A stretch of 64,000 bases of DNA from Pseudaquabacterium terrae (GTDB taxonomy: Bacteria; Pseudomonadota; Gammaproteobacteria; Burkholderiales; Burkholderiaceae_C): positions 310,001 through 374,000 of the forward strand of contig NZ_JABRWJ010000001.1 of assembly GCF_013266755.1 (NCBI RefSeq), given 5' to 3'. Position numbers and translations under genes: made by a program. The notes below the pieces were generated by a model. The model was not told the DNA's origin, did not search any database, and saw nothing but the letters and a program-made list of their open reading frames with translations. Below, piece after piece: positions 7,915 to 17,100 of this stretch. Position 1 is the stretch's first letter; each line of letters opens with the position of its first letter.

Positions 7915-9396
7915 TTGACCCCCACGGACCTGCAGCGCATCGCAACCGAGGCGATGCAGGCCCGCGGCCTGCTGGAGCACTTCGCGCCGCAGGCGCTCGC
8001 CGAAGCCGAGAGCCTGCGCCGCAGCGGCCCGCGGCCGCAGCCTGGTGAGTTGCGCGATCTGTGCGGCCTGCCCTGGTTCTCGATCGACAACGACGACACG
8101 CGCGACCTCGATCAATTGAGCTGGGCCGAGCCGCTGCCCGATGGCGGCGCGCGGCTGCTGGTCGCCGTCGCCGATGTCGACGCCTTCGTCGCGCCGGGCG
8201 AGGCGATCGACAACCACGCCGCCGCCAACACCACCTCCGTCTACACCGCGGCCGGCGTCTTTCCGATGCTGCCGCTGGCGCTGTCGACCGACCTGAGCTC
8301 GCTGCACGAAGGCCAGGAACGCCTCGCGCTGGTGGTCGACATGAGCCTCGCCGCCGATGGCACGGTGGTCGGCAGCACGCTCTACCGCGCGACGGTGCTG
8401 AATCGCGCGAAGCTGACCTACGACGCCGTCGCCGCCTGGCTCGCCGAGCCGGCCAGCGCGCCGCCGGCACTCACCGACGCACTGCAGGGCGTGCCGGAGC
8501 TCGCCGCGCAACTGCGCCTGCACGACAGCATCGCCCAGCAGCTGCGCCAGTGGCGCGTGCGGCGCGGCGCCCTGAGCGTGCGCACCAGCCAGGCGCGGGC
8601 GGTGTTCGATGACGACGGCCGGCTGGTCGACCTGCGGCCCGACGAGAAGAACCGCGCGAAGGACTTGATCGCCGACCTGATGATCGCGGCCAACAGCGCG
8701 ACCGCGCGCTTCCTCGCGCAGCAGGGCTTTCCGTCGCTGCGCCGCATGCTGTCGGCGCCGCGGCGCTGGGACCGCATCGTCGCGCTGGCGGCGTCGCACG
8801 GCAGCACGCTGCCTGCGTTGCCCGACGCGCTGGCACTCGACCGCTTCCTCGCCGCCCAGCGCGCCGCCGACCCCGCGGGCTTCGCCGACCTGTCGCTGGC
8901 GGTGGTGAAACTGCTCGGCTCGGGCGAATACGCGGCCGAGCAGGGCAATGGCGCCACCAACGGCACCACCCGCGGCCACTTCGGCCTGGCGGTCAACGAC
9001 TACGCGCACTCCACCGCGCCGAACCGCCGCTTCCCGGACCTGATCACGCAACGCCTGTTGAAGGCGGCCCTCGCCGGCGAGACACCGCCGTACGACGCCG
9101 AGCAGCTGGCGCTGATCGCGCGCCACTGCACGCTGCAGGAAGACAACGCCAACCGCGTCGAGCGCCAGGTGCTGAAGGCTGCTGCCGCGCTGCTGCTGCA
9201 CGAGCGCATCGGCGAGGTCTTCGACGCCATCGTCACCGGCGCGCCGAGCAAGGGCACTTTCGTGCGCATCGCTCGGCCGATGGTCGAAGGGCGCCTCGTG
9301 CGCGGCTTCGAGGGGCTGGATGTCGGCGATGCGCTGCGCGTGCGGCTGGTCGCCGTGTCGGCGGAGCAGGGGCACCTGGACTTCGAGCGCGCCTAG
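7915..9396 (+). CDS. RNB-domain ribonuclease (RNase II/R family)
   Basis: A 493-residue protein read from TTG at 7915, supported by AGGG at 7904-7907 seven bases upstream; the first in-frame ATG is 7951. The RNB metal-site motif reads SIDNDDTRDLDQLSW: Asp58, Asp64 and Asp66 match the conserved aspartates, while the last Asp of the usual DxDD is replaced by Gln67. The ANSATARFLAQQGFPSLRR and YAHSTAPNRRFPDL motifs are also typical. It is shorter than RNase II/R and appears to lack N-terminal cold-shock domains. Predicted 3'-5' exoribonuclease acting in RNA turnover; activity with the Gln substitution is not certain. Confidence 0.9.
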   Translation: MTPTDLQRIATEAMQARGLLEHFAPQALAEAESLRRSGPRPQPGELRDLCGLPWFSIDNDDTRDLDQLSWAEPLPDGGARLLVAVADVDAFVAPGEAIDNHAAANTTSVYTAAGVFPMLPLALSTDLSSLHEGQERLALVVDMSLAADGTVVGSTLYRATVLNRAKLTYDAVAAWLAEPASAPPALTDALQGVPELAAQLRLHDSIAQQLRQWRVRRGALSVRTSQARAVFDDDGRLVDLRPDEKNRAKDLIADLMIAANSATARFLAQQGFPSLRRMLSAPRRWDRIVALAASHGSTLPALPDALALDRFLAAQRAADPAGFADLSLAVVKLLGSGEYAAEQGNGATNGTTRGHFGLAVNDYAHSTAPNRRFPDLITQRLLKAALAGETPPYDAEQLALIARHCTLQEDNANRVERQVLKAAAALLLHERIGEVFDAIVTGAPSKGTFVRIARPMVEGRLVRGFEGLDVGDALRVRLVAVSAEQGHLDFERA

Positions 9397-9415
9397 CGCA
9401 CTAGACTCGGTGGTC

Positions 9416-9844
9416 ATGAGCACCCCGACCATGCCCCCGTTCCACCTCGCCTTTCCGGTGCACGACATCGCCGCCGCGCGCCGCTTCTATGGTGACTTGC
9501 TCGGCTGCCCCGAAGGCCGCAGCGCACCCGAGTGGGTGGACTTCGATTTCTTCGGCCACCAGATCGTCGCCCACCTGGCGCCCGACGAATGCGGCCACCG
9601 CTCGACCAGCGCAGTCGACGGCCACCAGGTGCCGGTACGGCACTTCGGCGCCGTGCTGACGATCCCGCAATGGGAGGCGCTGGCCGCGAAGCTGCGCGCC
9701 GCCGGCACCGAGTTCGTCATCGAGCCCTACGTGCGCTTCAAGGGCGAGCCCGGCGAGCAGGCGACGATGTTCTTCCTCGATCCGTCGGGCAACGCGATCG
9801 AGATCAAGGCCTTCGCGAACCTCGACCAGTTGTTCGCGAAGTAG
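9416..9844 (+). CDS. VOC-family protein (glyoxalase/dioxygenase fold)
   Basis: A 142-residue protein starting MSTPTMPPFHLAFPVHDI, with the paired beta-alpha-beta modules of the vicinal oxygen chelate superfamily; the C-terminal FFLDPSGNAIEIKAF is the standard second-module metal-ligand motif (Glu in IEIK). His in FHLAF and the EPYVRF segment could supply other ligands. No membrane segment or signal. It lies between the ribonuclease and an AraC regulator, 24 bases upstream of the latter, so it may be cotranscribed with it. Substrate unknown. Confidence 0.88.
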   Translation: MSTPTMPPFHLAFPVHDIAAARRFYGDLLGCPEGRSAPEWVDFDFFGHQIVAHLAPDECGHRSTSAVDGHQVPVRHFGAVLTIPQWEALAAKLRAAGTEFVIEPYVRFKGEPGEQATMFFLDPSGNAIEIKAFANLDQLFAK

Positions 9845-9868
9845 GCCGAGCACTTCAAAGGGCGAGCA

Positions 9869-10663
9869 ATGCCCTACGACCGCCGCACCCTCTTCGCGAC
9901 GCCGCTGCTGACCTGGCAGACGCTGCGGCTGCAGGAAGCGCTGCCGCATTGGAGCGCCGACTACCGGCCCGACAGCGCGCGCCTGCTGCTGCCGGTGTCG
10001 GATTGCTTCGAATGCGCGCTGACACCTGAAAGCAGCGGCCACGGCACGCGCTTCGTCTGCGACAGCGCCGCCGCGTTGTGGTTGACACCGGCGCGCAGCT
10101 ACCGAATGCGCCAGCCGCGCGCCGGCCAGCGCAGCCACCTGCTGTGCCTGCACGGCGCCGATGCGGCGGCGGCCGGCCGGCGCAAGGTCAGCCTGTCGCA
10201 GCACCTGGCGCTGCGGCGCTGGCAGCAGGCGCTCTTCACGGGTCAGGCCGAGCCGCTGGCAGTCGAGGAAGCGCTGCTCGGCCTGCTGCAGCACCTGCTC
10301 GACGCGCCGGCCGACGACGGCACCGGCGTGCCACGCGCCGTCGAACGTGCGCGCGAGCTGCTGGCCAGCGATCCGGCGCGCGGCGACACGCTGGCCGAGA
10401 TCGCGCGCGCGGTGCATGCCTCGCCCTTCCACCTGGCGCGCCAGTTCCGCCGCCACACCGGCGCCAGCCTGCACGGCTTTCGCACACGCCTGCGCATCAC
10501 GCTGGCGCTGCAGCGCCTGGCGCAGGGCGAGCGCGACCTGACGCGCCTGGCGCTCGACCTCGGCTACGCGAGCCACAGCCACTTCAGCGCCGCGTTCCGG
10601 CGCACGGTTGGCGCGACGCCGAGCGCAATGCGCACGTTTTCGACAGCGCCGCCGCCCGGCTGA
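9869..10663 (+). CDS. AraC-family transcriptional regulator
   Basis: A 264-residue regulator preceded by AAAGGGCGAGCA. The N-terminal half is a putative sensing region containing a few His/Cys residues (SDCFECAL); the C-terminal 100 residues hold the two AraC helix-turn-helix units, with LAEIARAVHASPFHLARQF for the first and LALDLGYASHSHFSAAFRR for the second. The target is unknown; the adjacent VOC protein or the exporter 43 bases downstream are the obvious candidates. Confidence 0.92.
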   Translation: MPYDRRTLFATPLLTWQTLRLQEALPHWSADYRPDSARLLLPVSDCFECALTPESSGHGTRFVCDSAAALWLTPARSYRMRQPRAGQRSHLLCLHGADAAAAGRRKVSLSQHLALRRWQQALFTGQAEPLAVEEALLGLLQHLLDAPADDGTGVPRAVERARELLASDPARGDTLAEIARAVHASPFHLARQFRRHTGASLHGFRTRLRITLALQRLAQGERDLTRLALDLGYASHSHFSAAFRRTVGATPSAMRTFSTAPPPG

Positions 10664-10706
10664 ACCGCACACTCGTCGGGACCCCTGCCACCGCACCCGA
10701 CGACCG

Positions 10707-11636
10707 ATGACCGACTCCACCGACCGCCGCTTTCTCGCCGGCCTGCTGTTCGGCCTCGCTGCCGCGCTGATCGGCGGCAGCTGGCAGGTGGTGACGCGGC
10801 AGGCGGTGACCACGACGCTGCAGCCGGCCGAGCTGGTCTGGCTGCGCTACGGCATCCCGGCGCTGCTGCTGTTGCCGCTGACCTGGCGCAGCGGGCTGTT
10901 TCCGAAACCGCTGGCGCTGCACCACGCGTTCTTCATGCTCGCCGGCGCCGGGCTGCCTTTCGGGCTCGTCGCGATGAGCGGCACGCGGTTCGCGCCCGCC
11001 GCGCACATGGGGGTGTTGATGGCCGGCGCGTCGCCGCTCTTCGCCAGCCTGCTGGCCTGGGCGCTGTGGCGCGAGCGGCCGGGCGCCGCGCGCGCACTCG
11101 GCTTGCTGCTGATGGGCGCCGGCGTCGCGCTGTTGGGCGCGCGCTCGATGGCGGACTTCGGCAGCTCGCAGGTCTGGCGCGGCGATGCGCTGCTCCTGCT
11201 GGCGGCGCTGCTCTGGGCCGGCTACACGCTGGCCTTCCGCCGCTCGGGGCTGACGCCGTGGCAGGGCGCGGCACTGGTCAACACCTGGTCGGTGCTGCTG
11301 CTGTTGCCGGCGGCGCTGCTGTTCGATGCGGTGCCGCGCGCGCTGTTCGCGCTGCCCGCTGCCGAGCTCGCGTGGCATGCGCTGTCGCAAGGCGTGATTG
11401 CCGGTGTGCTCGGGCTGTGGACCTTCTCCGCGGCGATCGACCGCCTCGGCGCGGCACGCGCCGCCGCCTTCGGCGCGCTGGCGCCGGTGGTCTCCGCGCT
11501 CGGCGGCTGGTGGTGGCTGGGCGAGGCGCTGGGGCTCGTCGACGGCCTGGCGGTCGCCGCCGCGGTCGCTGGCGTCGCGCTCGCCAGCGGTGCGCTGGCA
11601 CTGCGGCGGCGCGCGCTGGCCGACGCCGTCGCCTGA
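10707..11636 (+). CDS. EamA/DMT-superfamily transporter
   Basis: A 309-residue inner-membrane protein with about ten hydrophobic helices arranged as two EamA repeats (first repeat LLFGLAAALIGGSWQVVTR; second opens LLLLAALLWAGYTLAFRRS). The start ATG 10707 gives MTDSTDRRFLAG; the frame is open further upstream without a good start. Members export metabolites or amino acids; no substrate can be assigned. It follows the AraC gene on the same strand. Confidence 0.9.
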   Translation: MTDSTDRRFLAGLLFGLAAALIGGSWQVVTRQAVTTTLQPAELVWLRYGIPALLLLPLTWRSGLFPKPLALHHAFFMLAGAGLPFGLVAMSGTRFAPAAHMGVLMAGASPLFASLLAWALWRERPGAARALGLLLMGAGVALLGARSMADFGSSQVWRGDALLLLAALLWAGYTLAFRRSGLTPWQGAALVNTWSVLLLLPAALLFDAVPRALFALPAAELAWHALSQGVIAGVLGLWTFSAAIDRLGAARAAAFGALAPVVSALGGWWWLGEALGLVDGLAVAAAVAGVALASGALALRRRALADAVA

Positions 11637-11713
11637 GCGCCCCCCGCGATCAGGGGTGCCGCCGGCCCACCCCGCCCATGGAAGAATCCCGCGCTCGACG
11701 CGAGGGAATGGGC

Positions 11714-12397
11714 ATGAGGGACAAGGCGCTGGACGTGCAGCACCCGCCACGGCGCAGCGCGCCGTTCTGGCGCCGGCTGCCATTGATGTGGCGCCTGCGC
11801 AGACACCGGCCTGCGTCGGCAGCGCCGCTCGCGCCGGCGCCCGCACGTGCGGAGTTCGAGCAGCGGCTGCACGCGCTGCTCGACGACTGCCGCTACGGCG
11901 AGGCGATCGCCGCGCTGAACGAAACGCTGCGCGAAACGCCGCTCGATCCCGACTTCAACGACCAGCTGCATGCGCTGTACCAGGAGGTCGGCGACACGGT
12001 GTCGGTGCTCGCGCAGGGCCAGCAATGGCTGGCCGCGCGGGCCCTCGCCGGGCGCGGCAAGGAGGCCTTGGCCGCCTGGCGCACGCTGCAGAAGATCGAT
12101 CCCGGGTTCATCGTGCAGGAAGGCCGCGCCGTGCTGCCGCTGGCCCAGGCCGCCGTGAAGCATGGTGACCAGGCATTGGCGGTGCAGCTGCTGCAGGGCT
12201 TCGACAAGCGCTTTCCCGAGCACGAGGACCTGCCGGGCGTGTTCTTCCTCGGCGCGCAACTGATGCACGACTACGGCCGCCGGCACGACCAGGCGGTCAC
12301 GCTGCTGCGGCGCCTGCTGAAGCGCTACCCGGGCCACGCCGTGGCACGTGACGTGCGAACCTACCTCGGCCTGCTCGAACGCATGCAGGTGCGCTGA
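11714..12397 (+). CDS. TPR-like protein, 227 aa
   Basis: I do not recognise a named family. The start at 11714 has GAGGGA at 11702-11707; ATG 11708 is an alternative in the same frame. The N-terminal 45 residues are Arg/Pro-rich and basic. From about residue 50 the protein is helical with repeating pairs such as LDDCRYGEAIAALNETLRE and GDQALAVQLLQGFDKRFPE and then RHDQAVTLLRRLLKRYP, which look like divergent tetratricopeptide repeats. No signal peptide is visible. Likely a cytoplasmic protein-interaction protein. It converges on the next gene with a ten-base gap. Confidence 0.75.
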   Translation: MRDKALDVQHPPRRSAPFWRRLPLMWRLRRHRPASAAPLAPAPARAEFEQRLHALLDDCRYGEAIAALNETLRETPLDPDFNDQLHALYQEVGDTVSVLAQGQQWLAARALAGRGKEALAAWRTLQKIDPGFIVQEGRAVLPLAQAAVKHGDQALAVQLLQGFDKRFPEHEDLPGVFFLGAQLMHDYGRRHDQAVTLLRRLLKRYPGHAVARDVRTYLGLLERMQVR

Positions 12398-12407
12398 AGG
12401 CGGGGCT

Positions 12408-12728
12408 TCAGCGCCGGCGCCGTTCCTTCCACCAGCGCTCCAGGCGCCGCCAGGCGCTCTCGAGCGCGAGCATCATGCGGCCCACCGGCTTGCGCAGGAA
12501 GGGCACGTCCTGCGCGATCAGCAGCAGGCCGATCGGCAGCCATTCGAGGCCGATGATCGGCAGAAACCACAGGAAGCTGCCGAAGATCAGCAGCAGGCCG
12601 ACGGGCCAGCGCACCCAGCGCGCCTTCGGATCGCGCAGCCAGTGGATCCAGCGCGCGACCCGGTCCGGGACCTCCTTCTCGAGCCCGTCGTAGGCCGCTT
12701 CGATTTCTGGCTTGCCGCTGCTGGACAT
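12408..12728 (-). CDS. small inner-membrane protein, 106 aa
   Basis: A 106-residue protein starting MSSSGKPEIEAAYDGLEKE. The central part (WPVGLLLIFGSFLWFLPII and LEWLPIGLLLIAQDVPFL) forms two membrane-spanning hydrophobic helices, and the C-terminus is a basic tail rich in Arg and Trp. An upstream extension to 12812 is open but has no recognisable start. It is 32 bases downstream of the methyltransferase gene on the same strand. Function unknown. Confidence 0.7.
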   Translation of the reverse strand: MSSSGKPEIEAAYDGLEKEVPDRVARWIHWLRDPKARWVRWPVGLLLIFGSFLWFLPIIGLEWLPIGLLLIAQDVPFLRKPVGRMMLALESAWRRLERWWKERRRR

Positions 12729-12760
12729 GCACCACCGCGGCAAGCGATGTGCCCGTCGCG

Positions 12761-13618
12761 TCAAGGGGCCACGCGCATCTGCGCGACGCCGTACAGCGGC
12801 ACGCCGAAACACCAGCGGAAGAACGGATCGAGCGTCGCGAACGGCCAGCCGTAGCCTTGCATCACGCGGTGCTCCGCCTGCAGCTGCAGCCGCGGATGCA
12901 GCGTGGCCAGCTCATCGCTGCGGCGTGGGCCCCAGCGGAACTGCGCCCCGGTGTGGCGCACGCTCGGGTGCCATTGCGCCTGGCCGACCGCCTGGGCACA
13001 GATGAAATCGAACAGCAGCAGCGAGCCCGGCGGCGCGTTGTCGCCGATCTCGCGCAGCACCGCGGCCACCTGCGCCGGCTCGAAGTACATCAGCACGCCC
13101 TCGCAGATCAGCAGCAGCGGCGTGCGCGCGTGCGGCCCAGGGAGGTCCAGGCGCTGCCACCAGCCGGGCTGCGACAGGTCGAAGCCGACGTTGCGGCGCC
13201 GCGGCTCGCTCGGCAGCAGCTGCTCGCGCAGCGCGGTGACCTCGGGCAGGTCGGCATCGATCCAGCGGTTGCGGCCGTTGTCCAGCCACTGGAAGTAGTG
13301 CGCGAGGCCGCAGGCCAGGCTGATGCCCAGCGCGCGTGGATGGTCGTGCAGGAAGGCTTCGGCCTGGCCGCGAAACACCTGCGTGCGGGCCAGCACGCCA
13401 TACAGCGTCGGCTGGTCGTTGAGAAAGGGCTGGACCTCGGCGCCGAGTGCGTGCAGCAGCCGCGCGGCATGCCGGTCGCCCACCGCCACCTCGGGGAAGA
13501 GGGCATCGCCGCAGGCCCGCGCAGCCAGCGGAATCAGCAGCGTCGACGCGACAGCGCCCAACGCGGCGGGCAGGCGAGGGCAGTCCGGTTCGGGGGGGTG
13601 ATGCACGCGCAGCGTCAT
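12761..13618 (-). CDS. class I SAM-dependent methyltransferase, LCMT-like
   Basis: A 285-residue protein resembling the leucine carboxyl methyltransferase/PPM family. The family features are the paired LGISLACGLAHYFQWLDNG (a degenerate SAM motif I), RWIDADLPEV after it, and LLLICEGVLMYFEPAQVAAV, where the EGVLMYF segment is highly characteristic. Bacterial members methylate carboxyl groups of small molecules or have unknown roles; the substrate cannot be inferred here. It is probably cotranscribed with the small membrane protein downstream. Confidence 0.85.
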   Translation of the reverse strand: MTLRVHHPPEPDCPRLPAALGAVASTLLIPLAARACGDALFPEVAVGDRHAARLLHALGAEVQPFLNDQPTLYGVLARTQVFRGQAEAFLHDHPRALGISLACGLAHYFQWLDNGRNRWIDADLPEVTALREQLLPSEPRRRNVGFDLSQPGWWQRLDLPGPHARTPLLLICEGVLMYFEPAQVAAVLREIGDNAPPGSLLLFDFICAQAVGQAQWHPSVRHTGAQFRWGPRRSDELATLHPRLQLQAEHRVMQGYGWPFATLDPFFRWCFGVPLYGVAQMRVAP

Positions 13619-13790
13619 CGGAAGCCGACTCTAGTCCACTGCGTCAGGGAAACGCCAGCCCCACAGGCGCCCCATGGCGCATCGGCCCGCGACGGCCATG
13701 GCTTTTCGGCGCTAGGGTCAGGCGCTCCGCTCGCGCTGCCGGCCGATTTCGGCAAAGATGCGCGCCTTCAGCCCAACCGAGGAGACCCGC

Positions 13791-14153
13791 ATGGCCCGTT
13801 ATGTCGATGGATTCGTGCTGCCGGTGCCGCAGGCGAACCTGGCCGAGTACCGCAAGATGGCGCGCAAGGCCGGCAAGATCTGGCGCGAGCACGGCGCGCT
13901 CGAATACGTCGAGTGCGTCGCCGACGACGTCAAGCCCGGCAAGTGGACCTCGTTCCCGCAGAGCGTCAAACTCAAGGAAGGCGAGGTCGTGATCTTCGCG
14001 TGGATCGTCTTCAAGTCGCGCCGCCAGCGCGACAGCGTCAACGCCAAGGTCATGAAGGACCCGCGCCTGGCGTCGATGATGGACCCGAAGAACATGCCCT
14101 TCGACGGCAAGCGCATGTTCTGGGGCGGCTTCAAGGGCATCGTCGAGCTCTGA
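13791..14153 (+). CDS. DUF1428 (YbaA-like) protein
   Basis: A 120-residue protein beginning MARYVDGFVLPVPQANLAEY, which with YVECVADDV, KPGKWTSFPQSVKLKEGEVV and the closing MFWGGFKGIVEL matches the DUF1428 family. The fold is a ferredoxin-like alpha/beta dimer in known relatives. GAGGAGAC seven bases upstream fixes ATG 13791. Function is unknown. It converges on the CHAT-domain gene, with 16 bases between the stop codons. Confidence 0.9.
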   Translation: MARYVDGFVLPVPQANLAEYRKMARKAGKIWREHGALEYVECVADDVKPGKWTSFPQSVKLKEGEVVIFAWIVFKSRRQRDSVNAKVMKDPRLASMMDPKNMPFDGKRMFWGGFKGIVEL

Positions 14154-14169
14154 GCCCCACGCCCGCGGC

Positions 14170-17100
14170 TCACACCCACTCGTAGCGCTCGAGCCGCCCG
14201 GCCTGGTTCAGCATCACGCGGCTGCCGAGCGCGCGGATGGTCTGCAGCAGCAGTGGCGGCTCGATGCCGGTCAGCGCGTTCAGCGTCGCCAGCGTGCACG
14301 GGCCCGAGCGCAGCGCGCGCTCGACGAGCCGCTGCCGCGCCAGCGCGACCGCGGCGTCGATGGTCAGGAACTGCTGCCCCGGCCGGCCGGCGGGGCGTGC
14401 CGCGGCTTCGAGCAGGCGGCGCACGCCCAGCGGCGTCAGCGTCGGCAGCAGCGACCAGGCCAGCACCGCGGCGGCCACCGCATGCAGCGCGGCGAAGCTG
14501 CTGCCGCGCAGCGGCGCCGTGGTGCTCGGCGCGGGGCGCCGCAGCGCGCCCGCCAGCGGCGTGTTGTCGAGCGCGTCGTCCATGAAAAGGTCCGGCTTGC
14601 CGAGCCGCGCCGACCAGCTGGCATAACGCCGCACCACGCCCTCGGCGCTGGCTGCGCCGACCTGCAGCACCGCGCTGTAGGCCCCGGGCACCGGCATCGT
14701 CGCCGCGCCCGCGCCCTCGTTGCCGCCGGCGCCGATCAGCAGGCTGCGGTGCGTCATGCCGCGCAGCAGGTGGGCCTGGTAGTCCTCGCGCTGGTAGGCC
14801 TGCAGCGCGTTGATGGCGATCTCCTGGCCGTAGTCGAGCAGCACGACGTCGGGCCGGCTGCGGAACAGCCGCTCGAGCCATTCGAGCACCTGCGATTCGC
14901 TGATGCTGCCGTCCGGGTCGAAGGGCATCGGCTCGTCGACGACCATCGCCAGCGCGCCTTCGGCCAGGCCATCGGAGACGACGCGGCCGGCCACGCCGTG
15001 GTTGATCGCCGTCTGCGTCAGCGCCGCGGCGGTCTCGCTCGGGCCGATCAGGTGCGGGCCGGCGACGGCGATGCGCAGCGGCCGCTCGCCGCGGCGCCAG
15101 CGCTGCGCCGGCCGCGCATTGACGAATGCGGCAGAAGCCGGCGGGGCGATCTGCTGCACCTCGCGCTCCAGGTCGAGCGTGCCGCCGCGCTGGCGGATCA
15201 CGCGGCGTTCCAGCTCCTCCCACAGCTCGGCGCGCGCGCCCAGGCGCATCCACTGCCGCGATAGGAACTCCTCGCCATAGCGCAGCAACCCGGGCAGGCT
15301 GCGGCGGATCCAGCGCCAGCTGTCGCTCCAGGTCATCGGCGCCAGCCGCAGCTCGAACAGCTCGTCGGCATCGAGCTCGAGGAAACCGCGCAGCGAATGC
15401 GGCGCCACCAGCGCGACGCGGATCAGCCCGCGCCGATCGACCAGCAGCTGCAGCGCGGCGACCGAGGCGCGCCGCATCGTTTCCAGGTGGTTGATCAGCT
15501 GCAGGATCGTCGGGATGTCGTCGCAGCCGGCGAGCTGGTGCGCCAGCCGCTCGAAGCGCTGCTCGAAGCTCGGCGGCGCGCTCACCGCGCCGCTGCGGCG
15601 CGCCATGCTGGCCATCGCGTCGTCGGGCGCCGAGACGTCGAGCAGCACCTGGCCGAGCGCTTCGGCCAGCTGTTCGCGCCAGCGCGGCGGCAGGCCGGCC
15701 AGCGCTTCAGCCAGCTGCGCCAGCCCGTCGCCGAGCCCGTGCAGCGGGTCGCGGCGCTCGATGGGCGGCCGCAGGCCATCGCCGCCGCTGCGGCGATCGA
15801 CGCCGGGCTGGCCGGCCTGCTCGGCGTCCTCCAGCAGCAGCTGCACATTCGCCAGCAGCACCTCCAGGTCCTGCTCGATGCGCGGTTCGTCGGCGCTCTC
15901 GCGGCGCTGCGCGATCAGCTCACGCAGCCACAGCCCGACGGCGGCGCGCAGCAGGCCGCGCTGCAGCACGTCGATCTGCCCCACCTCGTCGAGCGCGATG
16001 ACGCAGCGCCGCCGCGCCAGGTCGCCGACCAGGCGCTCCCACCAGTCGAGCGCGCTCCACTGCGGCTGGCGCACCGGCCGATCGCCGGCGCGCGCCAGCA
16101 GCTCCTCGACGATGCCGCACATGCGCAGCACCAGGCCGTCGGCCGGCTGCGCGAGCAGCGCCTGCGGGTCGGGGCCCTGCGGCGTCTCGGCGGCGGCACA
16201 GGCCTCGTCGAGCACCGGCGCGATGGTGCGCGCATGCACGAACAGCACGATGCCGACGTCCGGCCCCAGCTCCTCGAGCGCGCGCTCGACCAGCGTCGAC
16301 TTTCCCGTACCCGTGGCCCCGGTGATCGCCACCACGCGCTGCCGCGCCGCGCCGCCGAGGATCTCGACCACCTGGCGCAGCGCCAGGTCACGCGCGAGGA
16401 AGCGGCCGCCCGAGGTGCGCAGGCCGAGCTTCAGCTCGATGCGGCGCACTTCTTCGACCGGCTGCGGCAGCGCGCCGCGCGGCAGCAGCGGGCCGGGGTC
16501 CTCGCCGCCGACGAAGAGCACCGGCACCGACCAGTCGAGCAGCAAGGAGCCGTGGCGCGGATCGCCATGCACCGCCCCGCGTGCGATGCGCAGCGCATCG
16601 ACCACCGAGTACCCCGAGGCCAGCCCCTGGTACAGGTAGCGCGTGAAGACGCGCTCGGTCGTCAGCGGCAGCACCGCCTGCATGCCGATGACGATCGGGC
16701 AGGCGCCTTGCACGCAGCGGTCGGCCAGGCTCAGCAGGTCGCGCCAGCCGACGGCGGCATCCTTGGCGAAGGCCAGCGGGTCGTCGCGGGCGCGCGCCGT
16801 CTCGCAGCCGGCGAAGATCGCCAGCCGCAGGTCCGGGCACAGCCGCAGCAGCTCGATCAGCCGCGCGCTCTCCACCTCCAGCGCGTGGCCGCCGTCGTCC
16901 TCCAGGATCAGCTGGTCGGGCAGCGCATGGCCGACGTAGTGGAAGACGTGATAGCCGCGCGGCCGCGACGCGATGCGCCGGCGCAGGCGGTCGACCGTCG
17001 GCCGGTCCTCGACGTCGACCTCCAGCAGCCCGGCGCGCTGCAGCGGCGCCAGCTCGGCGAGCAGGCTGCGCTTGACCTCGAAGACATCGAACTCATGACG

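Noticed and set aside
5618-8470. 950-codon minus-strand open frame
   Set aside because: It runs opposite fcs, the 134-aa gene and the RNB gene and has shadow-type composition (Arg/Ala-rich, no domain).
14170-14350. A further gene between DUF1428 and the CHAT protein
   Set aside because: Only 16 bases separate the two stop codons; nothing else fits.
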